Source: Rhizobium sp. Leaf306 (GTDB lineage Bacteria > Pseudomonadota > Alphaproteobacteria > Rhizobiales > Rhizobiaceae). From it: DNA of 64,000 bases. The notes under the pieces are model-generated. The model had not been told where the DNA came from and searched no databases. It was given only the letters and a program-made list of their open reading frames with translations. Shown here one piece after another: positions 1 through 9,054 of this stretch. Location: positions 715,044 through 779,043 of the forward strand of contig NZ_LMNX01000003.1 in NCBI RefSeq assembly GCF_001423425.1. Direction: 5' to 3'. Made by a program: the position numbers and the translations under genes. Position 1 is the first letter of the stretch. Every line of letters begins with the position of its first letter.

Positions 1-1229
1 GCAGGCAACCGGAGCCGTCTGGCAAGGGAGATGAGAGGGATAGCTGTGCCACGGTGGACAAACAGGCCCATCGTGCCGCGTCCGACATTGTTCAACGAAA
101 CGTAGTCTTCCGGCATCTCGACGATCTCCCGGACATCGGCAACCGGCGTTGCCATGTCTCCCCCTGCTCTGAAGACCAAGTATGGCAGCAACGCGTCTCC
201 GCGCTGCCCCGGCGCTCGACCGGCCGCCGCTGTCTTGGGCTTGGTGGATGAAAGTCGCGAAAACATCAGCAGGACATCGTCACTCATCATTGTCCGCTCG
301 TCGAGGACGAGAAACAATGTCCGTCCGTCGACGGAATAGACACCGCTGAGAACAGACCCGGTCTCTACGGCATGATCAGGCATCGCCATAATGTCGCCCA
401 ACGGTATCGGCCGTATATCGACGACGGTATCGAGCGCAAAGCCCAGCAGCCGGTCGTCGGGGTAACGCAGGACGAGGACGGACGACTGCTTGCGTTCCGA
501 CAGGACGCCCATGCCAAGCACCCGAAGCGTATCAAGAACCGGCACCTGGGTGCCATGATGATCGATGACACCGAGGCAGGTCTCCGTCTTCATCGGCGAA
601 TCCTTCAACTGCGCGGTCGGCGCGGTGGCCTCGACCACCCCGGCCGCAACGCCGAAAGAAAACGCGCCGCACGTGAACAGCAGAAGCGGCTTCGCATTCG
701 AGCTCGTCTTTGCGACCGCCTCCGCGACTGGCTCTTGCACCGACGGAATTCCCGGCAACGCCAAGATGCGCTCCGCTGCCAGGACCGAGATTACCTTTCC
801 GCTGTGGAAGAATGAATGCGTGACCAAAGGTCCCTGTACAGCGGGTCGCGACACGCCCAGTTCATCGAGTGCCGCGACGTCTTCTGTCGCGATGCCGCGC
901 ACTTCGTCAGCAAAAATGCATATCAGCCTCTGTCTTACCCGCAGGACCAGAATCACGGCGCCGTAGGCCTCCGTCGCCGGCAGGCCGAGCATCGGTCGGA
1001 TATCCATAACCGGGATGGTGCTGCCTCTCAATTCGAACAACCCGCACAAGCCGGTTGCCGCGATGCCTGCATTCGATAGCCCACCGGGCGCCGGAACGAC
1101 TTCTCGGATATTCTCGACATTGATGGCAAGCATCGCCTCGCCAATGCGCAGGAGGCCGAACTGCTGCGTTGCAGGGCGACTGCCTCTCAGCACTTCCGGC
1201 ATCGCGAGAGATCTGACCATCTGGTTCAT
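1..1229 (-). CDS. Multi-domain CheW-like chemotaxis coupling protein (3' end cut by window edge)
   Basis: The frame opens at an ATG three bases past the stop of the chemoreceptor gene and stays open to the window edge (about 409 codons). The product begins MNQMVRSLAMPEVLRG and shows three successive CheW-type units, at about residues 18-145, 185-320 and from about 350 into the edge. Each has the CheW pattern of a beta strand followed by 'LRG..IPVMDIR' or 'HHGTQVPVLDTLRV'. CheW domains couple chemoreceptors to the CheA kinase. A protein made of several of them would act as a scaffold or as a substitute for CheV/CheW. It has no receiver domain in the visible part and no membrane segment. The tight spacing with the upstream receptor gene implies one transcript and a dedicated receptor-coupler pair. 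A C-terminal extension beyond the window cannot be excluded. Confidence 0.85.
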   Translation of the reverse strand, partial: MNQMVRSLAMPEVLRGSRPATQQFGLLRIGEAMLAINVENIREVVPAPGGLSNAGIAATGLCGLFELRGSTIPVMDIRPMLGLPATEAYGAVILVLRVRQRLICIFADEVRGIATEDVAALDELGVSRPAVQGPLVTHSFFHSGKVISVLAAERILALPGIPSVQEPVAEAVAKTSSNAKPLLLFTCGAFSFGVAAGVVEATAPTAQLKDSPMKTETCLGVIDHHGTQVPVLDTLRVLGMGVLSERKQSSVLVLRYPDDRLLGFALDTVVDIRPIPLGDIMAMPDHAVETGSVLSGVYSVDGRTLFLVLDERTMMSDDVLLMFSRLSSTKPKTAAAGRAPGQRGDALLPYLVFRAGGDMATPVADVREIVEMPEDYVSLNNVGRGTMGLFVHRGTAIPLISLARRLRLP

Positions 1230-1232
1230 GGG

Positions 1233-3335
1233 TTAACCCACTTTGCGCTGTTGCGCCGTCGATGACGTCAGGTCATTGATGAGCTCGACAACAGTCCTTG
1301 AGACACGCTGCTGAGCATCCGTCGATTGCGCAATCTCCCGGATGGACTCGCCGGTCTTGTTCACGCTGCCGACGATCCGTTCGAAAGCCAGTCTCGCATG
1401 CTGCGACCGGTCCGTTCCCTGGTTGACGCGCATGGTCGATTCCTGGATGAGCTTGGATATCTCGTGCGCAGCTTCCGAACTTCTCTCGGCGAGTTTCCTG
1501 ACCTCGCCCGCGACGACCGAGAACCCGACCCCATGTTCCCCTGCCCTTGCGGCTTCGATTGCCGCGTTGAAGGCGAGAAGGTTGGTCTGACTGGCGATCT
1601 CGCCAATCACCTTGACGATATCGGAGATTTCCGTGGAGGACTTCTGGATGAGATCGATTGCCGCGATCGCGCTGCCCAGCGCTTCTGAACCCTGTTCCGC
1701 ATTGCCCTGCGTCTCGGACGCAAGCGTGGTGGCCGTGCGGGTGTTAGCGGTGATTTCCGCGATCGATCCGGACAGTTCTCCGACAATGCTGGTCATTTGC
1801 TGCGATTTCGAACGGATGTCATGCTCGAGCTTGACCTGATCGGTGATGTCGCTGGCATACTTCACCACGCGCACCGTCTCGCCCCGCAGATTGACGATCG
1901 GGCTGTAGATCCCCTGAATGTGCACTTCCCGGCCATACTTTCCAACGCGGGCAAAACGCCCCGAAAAGAATTCACCCTTGTTGAGACGCAGCCAGAAATC
2001 CCGGTAGTCTTCCGAGACGATGTAATCCTGGCTGCAGAACATGCTGTGGTGCTGCCCCGTGATTTCGCGAAGTGAGTATCCCATGACCCGTAGGAAGTTC
2101 TCGTTGGCGGAAACGACATGTCCGTCGAGATCGAATTCGACGACCGCCTGCCCCCGCGAGATCGCGTCGACCCTTCCCTCGAACTCGATGTTGCGCAGTT
2201 TCGCCTGCGTGATGTCAGAGGCGAACTTTACGATCTTGATCGGGCGGCCTGCGAGGTCGAGGATCGGATTGTAAGTCGCCTGAAGCCATATGTCGTTACC
2301 GCTTCTGGTGAGGCGCCGGTATTCCCCTCCTTCGAACTGGCCACGTCCAAGCCGGTCCCAGAAGGAAGCGTATTCCGCTGTCTGCGTGAAGGCAGGGTCG
2401 CAGAACATCCGGTGGTGCTTGCCCCGGACTTCCTCCAGTGAGTAGCCGACGGCGGCAAGAAAATTCTCGTTCGCGTCAAGGATATTGCCGTGCAAGTCGA
2501 ACTCGATGACGGCCTGGGCCCGGCCGATCGCGTTGACCTTGCCTTCGAACTCGGCGTTCCGGATCTTGCTGGCAGTCACGTCATAGGCATACTTGACCAC
2601 CTTGCAGGGGTTGCCGTTGAGATCGAAGATGGGATTGTAGGTCGCCTGGATCCAGACATCCTTTCCGCCCTTGGCGAGACGACGGTACTCTCCGCTCTCA
2701 TAGTCGCCGCGCCCCAACCTCTGCCAGAATGCCTTGTAGGCGGGTGTTCGGGTTTGGTCGGCTCCGCACAGCATCCGGTGATGCTGACCGATGACCTCTT
2801 CCCGAGCATATCCCATCAGGGTGAGGAAATTTTCGTTCACTGCGAGGACGTGGCCTTCGAGGTCGAATTCGATCACGGCCATTGCGCGGTCGATCGCCGC
2901 TACTTTTCCCAGGAGTTCCGCCTCTACCGACTTGGTCGCTGTGACATCCATCGCGTACTTGACCACGCCAACGATCACGCCGTTGTCGTCGAGGATCGGA
3001 TTGTAGCTCGCCCGGATCCACACCTCGCGTCCGCCGCGTCCGATGCGCTTGAACTCTCCGTCGTGGAGCTTGCCCTCCGCCAGATCACTCCAAAACGCGG
3101 CATATTCGGGAGCTTCGACGATCTCCGGCTCGCAGAACATGGAGTGATGTCGGCCACGCACCTCGGCCAGCGAATAGCCCATGAGGGAAAGGAAGTTCTC
3201 GTTAGCGTTCTTTACCGTGCCGGTTAGATCAAATTCGATGACCGCTTGCGCACGGTCGATTGCGCGTGCCTTGTTGCGCAGAACGGCGATCTCGTTGAGG
3301 TCCGAAAGGGTGCTGACAGAAGACTTTAAAGTCAT
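1233..3335 (-). CDS. Soluble methyl-accepting chemotaxis protein with four tandem PAS domains
   Basis: The 700-residue chemoreceptor has no transmembrane segment, so it senses inside the cell. Four PAS/PAC units start near residues 31, 153, 275 and 397, each opening with A-V-(I/V)-E-F-D-L and carrying an 'ANENFL..(M/V)GYS' core and a 'YNPI.D' PAC strand. A C-terminal signalling domain follows, with the hairpin tip '[20 protein letters not shown]' near residue 590. PAS domains of this type usually bind haem, flavin or small ligands and report redox or energy state. The start chosen is [10 protein letters not shown]. An upstream ATG adds 36 residues that look unlike coding sequence, and neither start has a strong ribosome site. 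The gene is followed after three bases by the CheW-repeat gene. Confidence 0.9.
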   Translation of the reverse strand: MTLKSSVSTLSDLNEIAVLRNKARAIDRAQAVIEFDLTGTVKNANENFLSLMGYSLAEVRGRHHSMFCEPEIVEAPEYAAFWSDLAEGKLHDGEFKRIGRGGREVWIRASYNPILDDNGVIVGVVKYAMDVTATKSVEAELLGKVAAIDRAMAVIEFDLEGHVLAVNENFLTLMGYAREEVIGQHHRMLCGADQTRTPAYKAFWQRLGRGDYESGEYRRLAKGGKDVWIQATYNPIFDLNGNPCKVVKYAYDVTASKIRNAEFEGKVNAIGRAQAVIEFDLHGNILDANENFLAAVGYSLEEVRGKHHRMFCDPAFTQTAEYASFWDRLGRGQFEGGEYRRLTRSGNDIWLQATYNPILDLAGRPIKIVKFASDITQAKLRNIEFEGRVDAISRGQAVVEFDLDGHVVSANENFLRVMGYSLREITGQHHSMFCSQDYIVSEDYRDFWLRLNKGEFFSGRFARVGKYGREVHIQGIYSPIVNLRGETVRVVKYASDITDQVKLEHDIRSKSQQMTSIVGELSGSIAEITANTRTATTLASETQGNAEQGSEALGSAIAAIDLIQKSSTEISDIVKVIGEIASQTNLLAFNAAIEAARAGEHGVGFSVVAGEVRKLAERSSEAAHEISKLIQESTMRVNQGTDRSQHARLAFERIVGSVNKTGESIREIAQSTDAQQRVSRTVVELINDLTSSTAQQRKVG
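1782..3245 (-). repeat. Four tandem 366-bp PAS-coding units inside the chemoreceptor
   Basis: The start of the A-V-(I/V)-E-F-D-L motif recurs at residues 31, 153, 275 and 397 of the receptor, an exact period of 122 residues (366 bp) with no indel between units. The copies share 'ANENFL', 'HH.MFC' or 'HHRMLC', 'GEYRRL' or 'GEFKRI', and 'YNPI.D'. The regular period indicates recent internal duplication of one PAS unit. Confidence 0.85.
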
Positions 3336-3601
3336 GGGAGAGCACTTTCGGTAACCAGGCAAACTTCGAATTTCATCACGAACCCCCTCCATCTGAAGCA
3401 ACGGCACGACCGCGACGGTCTGATACCCGAATTTTAGAGGCAACTAACTAATGAAGGATTAATGCTAAATTAGAGCCCGCGTCGTTATGCGTCCGTTTCC
3501 GGTCGTACTGGCGCCGTCGCGGTAACCAAGTCGCTGTAACCAAATTTTGACGGGTTAGCGCTCATCCTTGTCCTGAATTGTAGTGAGTACGGGATAGGAA
3601 C

Positions 3602-3850
3602 ATGCGTTTCAGCGCTCAGCGGCTTGGCGATCTCGCCGGTATCATCCGGCATCTGAACTGGCGCCTCAGCCCGCTCAGCCGGATGGGTGTCGCCCGGATG
3701 GTCAACGACACAACGGCAGCGCTGGAAACTCTTGCTCGCAGCGAGGCCGATCTCTCGATATCGGAGCAAGCTGAAATACGGGCTATTGCCTCGCGGCTGA
3801 TCGTGATCCTCCAGGACGCGTATTCCGGCAAAACACCGACAATCCACTGA
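3602..3850 (+). CDS. Small protein of unknown function
   Basis: An 82-residue frame starts at an ATG preceded by a GGATAGGAA stretch that could serve as a ribosome site. The product (MRFSAQRLGDLAGIIRHLNW...) is predicted to be mostly helical, without signal peptide or membrane segment. It has a polar helix 'SEADLSISEQAEIRAIASRL' in the middle. I do not recognise a family. It lies alone between the divergent chemoreceptor and the gluconate dehydrogenase operon. A longer opposite-strand frame over the same DNA (3485-4036) has unlikely composition and no good start, so this strand is preferred. Confidence 0.45.
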   Translation: MRFSAQRLGDLAGIIRHLNWRLSPLSRMGVARMVNDTTAALETLARSEADLSISEQAEIRAIASRLIVILQDAYSGKTPTIH

Positions 3851-4209
3851 CGTCGGCAACCGGCCGTGTCCCTCCCGCCTTTTTGATCGGACCGGTCCTG
3901 CGGATCCCGCCACCTGAATTTCGAATGCCGAGAGCGATCCGCCGGCAAATTGACAATTGATAATAATACTCGATGAAGTCGAGCAAGCCACGAACTTCCC
4001 GCAGAGGTAGGCATTTGTGCGCACGCACGGCAGCATCGCTAATTAGCGCAAAATTTTTCTCATAAATCGTACCTCATAAGCATTGCATACTCAAACCTTG
4101 CGGGTTTAAAGGTCAGCAACGAATGAGGCCATATGTCGCAGCGACGGGTGCCTCACGTTTCCAGCCTATTCGGTTCCGGCCCCCTGTCGGGACACCAAGG
4201 AGCGATACA
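3851..4209. promoter_or_regulatory. Intergenic region upstream of the gluconate dehydrogenase operon
   Basis: No credible gene is visible here. The right half is AT-rich compared with its surroundings and should carry the operon promoter. A perfect 12-bp palindrome, CGCTAATTAGCG, sits at 4037-4048 and could be an operator. The start of the first gene has a clear AAGGAG at 4197-4202. Confidence 0.35.
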
Positions 4210-4911
4210 ATGAGAGATGTCCCGGGGTTACCGTCCCGCCGTAGCTTTTTGAAAGCTTCGGCGGCAAGTGCGGCCGTCGTCGGCGTGGTGATGCAGGCGA
4301 AGGCGGAGACCCCGTCGGCCCCGCCACCGATCGAAGAATACCAGCCGGTCTGTCTCAAGCCCACTGAGTGGGCCTTCGTTATGGCTGCCACGGCGCGGCT
4401 CATTCCCTCCGAAGGCGAAGGTCCCGGTGCCATCGAGGCCCGCGTCCCCGTCTTTATCGACAAGGAACTGGCCGGTGGATTCGGTGAGGCGGCAGACTGG
4501 TACATGGAAGGTCCGCACGATGCCGCAGCCCATCCGTTCCGCGGCTGGCAATCGCCTTTGACGCCGCTGCAAATCTATCAGCAGGGTATCCCGGTGTTCG
4601 ACGCATGGTGTCAGCAGACGCACGGCAAGATATTTGCCGAGCTTGACGCCGCAACCCAGGACAAGGCCCTGACCTCCCTCCAGAAAGACGAGATGAAGAT
4701 CAAGCCCGAACTGCGCGACTTCTTCACGATCCTCTTGCAGAACACCAAGGAGGGCTACTTCGCAGACCCGATGTATGGCGGCAATCACGGCATGCAGGCC
4801 TGGAAATATATCGGTTTCCCAGGTGCCCGCGGCAGCTACAAGGAGTGGGTGTTGAAGCACAACGTCGCCTACCCGCTCGGTCCCGTTTCGATTTCCGGTG
4901 AGAGGGCATAA
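4210..4911 (+). CDS. Gluconate 2-dehydrogenase-type gamma (small, Tat-exported) subunit
   Basis: The 233-residue protein carries a twin-arginine signal near its start, with 'SRRSFLKASAASAAVVGVV' at about residues 9-27, so it is exported folded to the periplasm. The rest matches the gluconate 2-dehydrogenase subunit 3 family, which assists export and assembly of the flavoprotein partner that lacks its own signal. Landmarks are 'FVMAATARLIPSEGEGPGA' and a C-terminal 'YGGNHGMQAWKYIGFPGARG'. The ATG chosen has AAGGAG seven bases upstream; an ATG 29 codons earlier would put the Tat motif far from the N-terminus. It is the first gene of three, two bases before the flavoprotein gene. The exact sugar substrate cannot be read from sequence. 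Confidence 0.9.
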   Translation: MRDVPGLPSRRSFLKASAASAAVVGVVMQAKAETPSAPPPIEEYQPVCLKPTEWAFVMAATARLIPSEGEGPGAIEARVPVFIDKELAGGFGEAADWYMEGPHDAAAHPFRGWQSPLTPLQIYQQGIPVFDAWCQQTHGKIFAELDAATQDKALTSLQKDEMKIKPELRDFFTILLQNTKEGYFADPMYGGNHGMQAWKYIGFPGARGSYKEWVLKHNVAYPLGPVSISGERA

Positions 4912-4913
4912 CG

Positions 4914-6683
4914 ATGGCACGCACTGCAAAGAAGAAGGACGTTGTCATCGTCGGTCTCGGCTGGACCGGCTCGATCCTCGGCATGGAACTCGCCAACGAG
5001 GGTCTGGAGATCGTTGCGCTTGAACGCGGCCATGACCAGAACACCGTTCCGGATTTCCAGTACCCGAACATGATCGACGAGCTGAAATACGGCGTTCGTC
5101 TCGGCATGATGCAAAAGCCGCGCAATTCGACCCTGACGATCCGTCGCAACGTCGATGAAGCCGCCCTGCCCTATCGCAGCCTCGGCTCGTTCCTGCCGGG
5201 TATCGGTGTGGGCGGTGCAGGCACCCACTGGAACGGTCTGAACTGGCGTCCGCAGCTCTCGGAATACCGTCTGCGCTCGCATGTGGAAGAGCGCTGGGGC
5301 GCCGGCATCATTCCGGAAGACATGAACCTGCAGGATTACCCCGTCAGCTACGAAGAGCTGGAGCCGTTTTTCGATCGGTTCGAGCATGTCGCGGGGATTT
5401 CCGGCAAGGCCGGCAATCTCAATGGCAAGAAAATCGAGGGCGGCAATCCGTTCGAGGCACCGCGCTCGCGCGAATACCCGATGCCGCCTATGCCGGTGAC
5501 CTGGGACGGAGCCAAATTTGCCGAAGCCGCGAAAGCTGCCGGCTGTCACCCGTTCCCAAGCCCGGGCGGCATTGCCTCGCAGGCCTATGTCAACGAATAC
5601 GGAATGCAGATGGGCCCTTGCAACCACTGCGGTTTCTGCGAGCGCTACGGCTGCTACAACTATTCGAAATCCTCGCCGCAGACGGCGATTCTCGACGCGT
5701 TGAAGCGCAAGCCGAACTTCGAATACCGCACCCATGCGGAAGTGTTGAAAATCGAAATGGCGCCCGACGGCAAAACCGCGACCGGCGTGACCTATTTTGA
5801 CGAAAAGGCCGGCGAAGAGGTGTTCCAGCCCGCGGATCTGGTAATCCTGGCCGCCTACCAGTTGCACAACGTCCATCTGATGCTGCTCTCGGGCATCGGT
5901 CAGCCGTTTGATCCCGCAACGAACGAAGGCGTCACCGGTCGCAGCTATGCCTACCAGATGAACGGCGGCTACACGATGTTCTTCAAGGACGAGGTGTTCA
6001 ATCCGTTCATCGGCACCGGTGCCAACGGCATGTCGATCGATGATTTCGGCATGGACAATATCGACTTCGGTCGTGAAGGCTTTATCGGCGGTGCCTACTG
6101 GCGTGCCGGCCAGTCCAACGGTCAGCCGATCCGCTCCATGGCGCTCCCCGCGGGCACGCCGACCTGGGGTGCCGGCTGGAAGAAGGGCATCGGCGAGTGG
6201 TACGGCCACTCGATGTCGATCGGCTCGCACGGTTCACACATGTCCTATCGCGGCAATTATCTCGACCTCGACCCGACCTACAAGGATCGCCACGGTCGTC
6301 CGCTGATGCGCATGACGTTCAACTGGCAGCCGAACGACATCCGCATGACCCAGTTCATGAAGTCGAAGATGGAGCCGATCGCCAAGTCGATGAACCCGAC
6401 CTCAATGCAGGAAGGCTTCAAGAAGGACGGCGCCATGTACGACGTGCGTCCTTACCAGACGACGCACAATGTGGGCGGCACTGTGATGGGTGACAATCCG
6501 AAGACCTCGGCAATCAATCGATATCTGCAGGCCTGGGACAAGCACAACATCTTCGTGATGGGCGCCGGCGCCTTCCCGCAGAACACCCAGTACAACCCGA
6601 CCGGCATGGTCGGCGGCCTGGCCTATTGGGCGGCGCATGCGATCCGGACGCAGTACCTGTCCAATCCGCGGCCACTGGTGTGA
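4914..6683 (+). CDS. GMC-family flavoprotein subunit of membrane-bound gluconate 2-dehydrogenase-type complex
   Basis: The 589-residue protein is a GMC oxidoreductase. An FAD-binding G-x-G-x-x-G ('VGLGWTGSILGMELA') lies at residues 14-28, followed by the substrate-domain segment 'GVGGAGTHWNGLNWRP'. A Cys-rich loop, 'CNHCGFCERYGCYN', near residue 236 resembles the cysteine cluster seen in these dehydrogenases. The C-terminal 'TTHNVGGTVMGDNPKTSA' and 'NPTGMVGGLAYWAA' carry the catalytic His/Asn region. It oxidises a sugar or sugar acid in the periplasm (gluconate to 2-ketogluconate in the best-known members) and passes electrons to the cytochrome c subunit encoded next. It has no signal peptide, which fits co-export with the Tat-tagged gamma subunit. 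Sorbitol or other polyol dehydrogenases share this architecture. Confidence 0.9.
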   Translation: MARTAKKKDVVIVGLGWTGSILGMELANEGLEIVALERGHDQNTVPDFQYPNMIDELKYGVRLGMMQKPRNSTLTIRRNVDEAALPYRSLGSFLPGIGVGGAGTHWNGLNWRPQLSEYRLRSHVEERWGAGIIPEDMNLQDYPVSYEELEPFFDRFEHVAGISGKAGNLNGKKIEGGNPFEAPRSREYPMPPMPVTWDGAKFAEAAKAAGCHPFPSPGGIASQAYVNEYGMQMGPCNHCGFCERYGCYNYSKSSPQTAILDALKRKPNFEYRTHAEVLKIEMAPDGKTATGVTYFDEKAGEEVFQPADLVILAAYQLHNVHLMLLSGIGQPFDPATNEGVTGRSYAYQMNGGYTMFFKDEVFNPFIGTGANGMSIDDFGMDNIDFGREGFIGGAYWRAGQSNGQPIRSMALPAGTPTWGAGWKKGIGEWYGHSMSIGSHGSHMSYRGNYLDLDPTYKDRHGRPLMRMTFNWQPNDIRMTQFMKSKMEPIAKSMNPTSMQEGFKKDGAMYDVRPYQTTHNVGGTVMGDNPKTSAINRYLQAWDKHNIFVMGAGAFPQNTQYNPTGMVGGLAYWAAHAIRTQYLSNPRPLV

Positions 6684-6694
6684 GGAGCGCAACG

Positions 6695-8011
6695 ATGAAA
6701 ACCTTTCTTCGCGTCATTCTCATCCTCGCCGTTCTCGGCGTCGTCGGCCTTCTCGCCTTCATCTTCGTGCCGGTCCAGCGCACTGCCGCGGTTGCCCAGC
6801 TCCCGGCTGATTACAAAGCACCGGCAGGCAGTGGCGAATACGCCATGCGGGCCGGTGACTGCATGGCCTGTCACACCGCGGAGGGCGGCAAGCCCTTCGC
6901 CGGCGGCCGGCCGATCCACAGCCCGATGGGCACGATCTGGGCCACCAACATCACCCCGGACAAGGAAACCGGCATCGGCAATTACACGCTCGATGATTTC
7001 CGCGCGGCGCTCTACGACGGCGTTCGCAACGACGGTGCGCATCTCTACCCGGCCATGCCTTACGAAAACTATCGCAAGCTGACGGAAGAGGACATACGAG
7101 CCCTCTACCAGTATTTCATGACCGAGGTGCCTGCAGTTTCCAACAAGGTCGAGGAAACGGCACTGTCCTTCCCGTTCAACCAGCGCTGGGGCATTCGCGC
7201 CTGGAACTGGCTGGCGCTGGGCAAGCCGGGCTTTGAACCCGTTTCGCAGGACGAGCAGTTCAACCGTGGTGCCTATCTCGTGCAGGGCGCCGGACACTGC
7301 GCCGCCTGCCACAGCCCGCGCAACCTGCTGATGGCGCAGGACGGTACCGACGAGAGCAGCGCTGCCTTCCTGACCGGCGGCGAGATCGACGGCTATACGG
7401 CACCTGACCTGCGCGGCCCGCAAAGCGCGCCGCAGAAATGGTCCACCGAAGAGCTCGCGGCCTATCTTACGACTGCCCGCAACGCGCATTCCACGGCAAC
7501 CGGCGAGATGATGCTGGTGGTGCGCGATTCGCTGCAATACATGACGCCCGAGGACAATCTGGCGATCGCAACCTACCTCAAGAAGATCGGCAGCACTGGC
7601 GGTTCCACGGCACCGGCAACGCCTTCGGCGGCGCCTGAAAAGGCCGAGGTTACCGACACCGAGAAAATGCTGACGGAAGCCAAAGCGGATATGCCGCTCG
7701 GTCCCCGCCTCTATCTCGACAATTGCGGTGGCTGCCACTTTGTCAACGGCAAGGGTGCCGCGGAAATCTTCCCGGAGCTTGACGGAAATTCGCTGGTTAC
7801 CGCGAAGTCTTCAAAGGGCCTGTTGGATGTCATGCTGCACGGAGCGGAACTGCCTTCGACCAAGGACCGTCCCATGCGCGTGCGCATGCAGGGCTATAAC
7901 GACCGCCTCAACGACGAAGAAGCGGCAGCACTTGCCACCTTCCTGCGCCAGGCCTGGCATAACGACGCTCCGCCGGTCACTGCGGAAGACGTCAAGGCTG
8001 TCCGCCGCTAG
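6695..8011 (+). CDS. Triple-haem cytochrome c subunit of the gluconate 2-dehydrogenase-type complex
   Basis: The 438-residue protein has an N-terminal membrane anchor or signal (residues 5-25, 'LRVILILAVLGVVGLLAFIF'). It then carries three CXXCH haem c motifs: CMACH at residues 56-60, CAACH near 205 and CGGCH near 346. These match the three-haem subunit that moves electrons from the FAD subunit to ubiquinone or the terminal oxidase. A Pro/Ala-rich linker separates the second and third haem domains. The ATG used follows a GAGGAGCG ribosome site 11 bases after the stop of the flavoprotein gene. Upstream in-frame codons would overlap that gene. It is the last gene of the operon and is followed by a strong hairpin. 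Confidence 0.92.
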   Translation: MKTFLRVILILAVLGVVGLLAFIFVPVQRTAAVAQLPADYKAPAGSGEYAMRAGDCMACHTAEGGKPFAGGRPIHSPMGTIWATNITPDKETGIGNYTLDDFRAALYDGVRNDGAHLYPAMPYENYRKLTEEDIRALYQYFMTEVPAVSNKVEETALSFPFNQRWGIRAWNWLALGKPGFEPVSQDEQFNRGAYLVQGAGHCAACHSPRNLLMAQDGTDESSAAFLTGGEIDGYTAPDLRGPQSAPQKWSTEELAAYLTTARNAHSTATGEMMLVVRDSLQYMTPEDNLAIATYLKKIGSTGGSTAPATPSAAPEKAEVTDTEKMLTEAKADMPLGPRLYLDNCGGCHFVNGKGAAEIFPELDGNSLVTAKSSKGLLDVMLHGAELPSTKDRPMRVRMQGYNDRLNDEEAAALATFLRQAWHNDAPPVTAEDVKAVRR

Positions 8012-8022
8012 ACCACGACATC

Positions 8023-8053
8023 AGACCCTGCCGGTTCGTAACCGGCAGGGTCT
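8023..8053 (+). terminator. Hairpin terminator after the gluconate dehydrogenase operon
   Basis: A perfect 14-bp inverted repeat (arm AGACCCTGCCGGTT at 8023-8036, partner at 8040-8053) with a 3-base loop lies 11 bases past the operon stop and runs into TTT. It lies between converging genes and may serve both directions. Confidence 0.85.
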
Positions 8054-8075
8054 TTACACGTCGCCATGGGTGGCA

Positions 8076-9050
8076 TCAGCCGTTGGCCGTTGCCAAGGCC
8101 TCCGGCGGCCCGAGGATCGCAATACTTCGCCGCGTCAGTTTGGCGTGATACATGCGCCGATCTACGAGAGCGACAAGAGCCGTTCTCGACCACTTGACCT
8201 CGCTTGCAAAGCCAAAACCGAGCGCCGCACCGACGCGCAGCGTTTTGCTTCCGATCGTGACGGCGGCCAGCACAGTGTCCATCATCACGGCGAGCCTCTG
8301 CTCCTGCATTTCACTGTCTCCCATGTCTGACTGGAACAGGAGGGCAAACTCGTCACCGCCCAGCCGCGAGACGAATTCGCCCGCTCTCAGGGACGACAAC
8401 AGCCTTTTCCCGATAACCGCAAGCAACTCGTCCCCGACCGGGTGACCGTGCATGTCATTGACGATCTTGAAGCCGTTGAGATCGAAGATTGCGAGCCCGA
8501 ACTCCTCATGGTTGGCGCGATCTTCGATAAAGTGAGCGATCCGTTGCTCGAACCCAAGACGGTTCGGAAGCCCGGTCAGGCTATCGGTGACGGCCGCGGC
8601 TCGCAACGCCTCTTCCTGTCTGATTTGCGCGCTCGTCTGTTCGGTGACATCGGTCAGCGCCTCGAGATCGTAGAGGTCGTTTCCAATCTTGATCCGGCGT
8701 GCGGAGATCATCACGGAAATTAGCCGCCCGTCACGATGCCGGATCTTGCCCGACTGCGCGGAGTAATACCCAACGTCGTCAAGGAGTTTGATCCTGGCAA
8801 CACGGTCTGAGCCATCGACGATCAGGCCGACATCTGTCAGTTTGCGACCAACCAGTGCCGTTTCGTTCATCCCGACGAGGTCCATGTAAGCTTGGTTGAC
8901 CCGCACATAAACGGAGTTTGGCCCGGCCATCGAAATGGCATAGGCAAGCGGAGAGATGTGAAACAGCGTCTGCAACATTCCGTCCAGCCCATCTCCGCCT
9001 TGTGTCACATTGGAAAAGAGTGAGGCTGCCGCCCGTTCATCCGAAAGCAT
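8076..9050 (-). CDS. PAS-GGDEF diguanylate cyclase
   Basis: This 324-residue cytoplasmic protein has a PAS domain (about 25-140, ending in 'LEALTDVTEQ') and a GGDEF domain (about 152-315). The active-site GGDEF is intact at 231-235 in 'RLGGDEFALLF', so it should make cyclic di-GMP from two GTP. The inhibitory site upstream reads R-A-G-E (222-225) instead of RxxD, so product inhibition may be weak or absent. The start ATG lies 4 bases after the stop of a small exported protein gene, so the two are probably co-transcribed. The PAS signal is not identifiable from sequence. Confidence 0.92.
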   Translation of the reverse strand: MLSDERAAASLFSNVTQGGDGLDGMLQTLFHISPLAYAISMAGPNSVYVRVNQAYMDLVGMNETALVGRKLTDVGLIVDGSDRVARIKLLDDVGYYSAQSGKIRHRDGRLISVMISARRIKIGNDLYDLEALTDVTEQTSAQIRQEEALRAAAVTDSLTGLPNRLGFEQRIAHFIEDRANHEEFGLAIFDLNGFKIVNDMHGHPVGDELLAVIGKRLLSSLRAGEFVSRLGGDEFALLFQSDMGDSEMQEQRLAVMMDTVLAAVTIGSKTLRVGAALGFGFASEVKWSRTALVALVDRRMYHAKLTRRSIAILGPPEALATANG

Positions 9051-9054
9051 CGGC

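Noticed and set aside
3485..4036. Minus-strand 183-codon frame near the gluconate dehydrogenase promoter
   Set aside because: No ribosome site, implausible composition, and it overlaps the better-signalled small plus-strand gene.
4869..6230. Minus-strand frame (453 codons) opposite the GMC flavoprotein
   Set aside because: Antisense shadow of a strongly supported gene, with no ribosome site.
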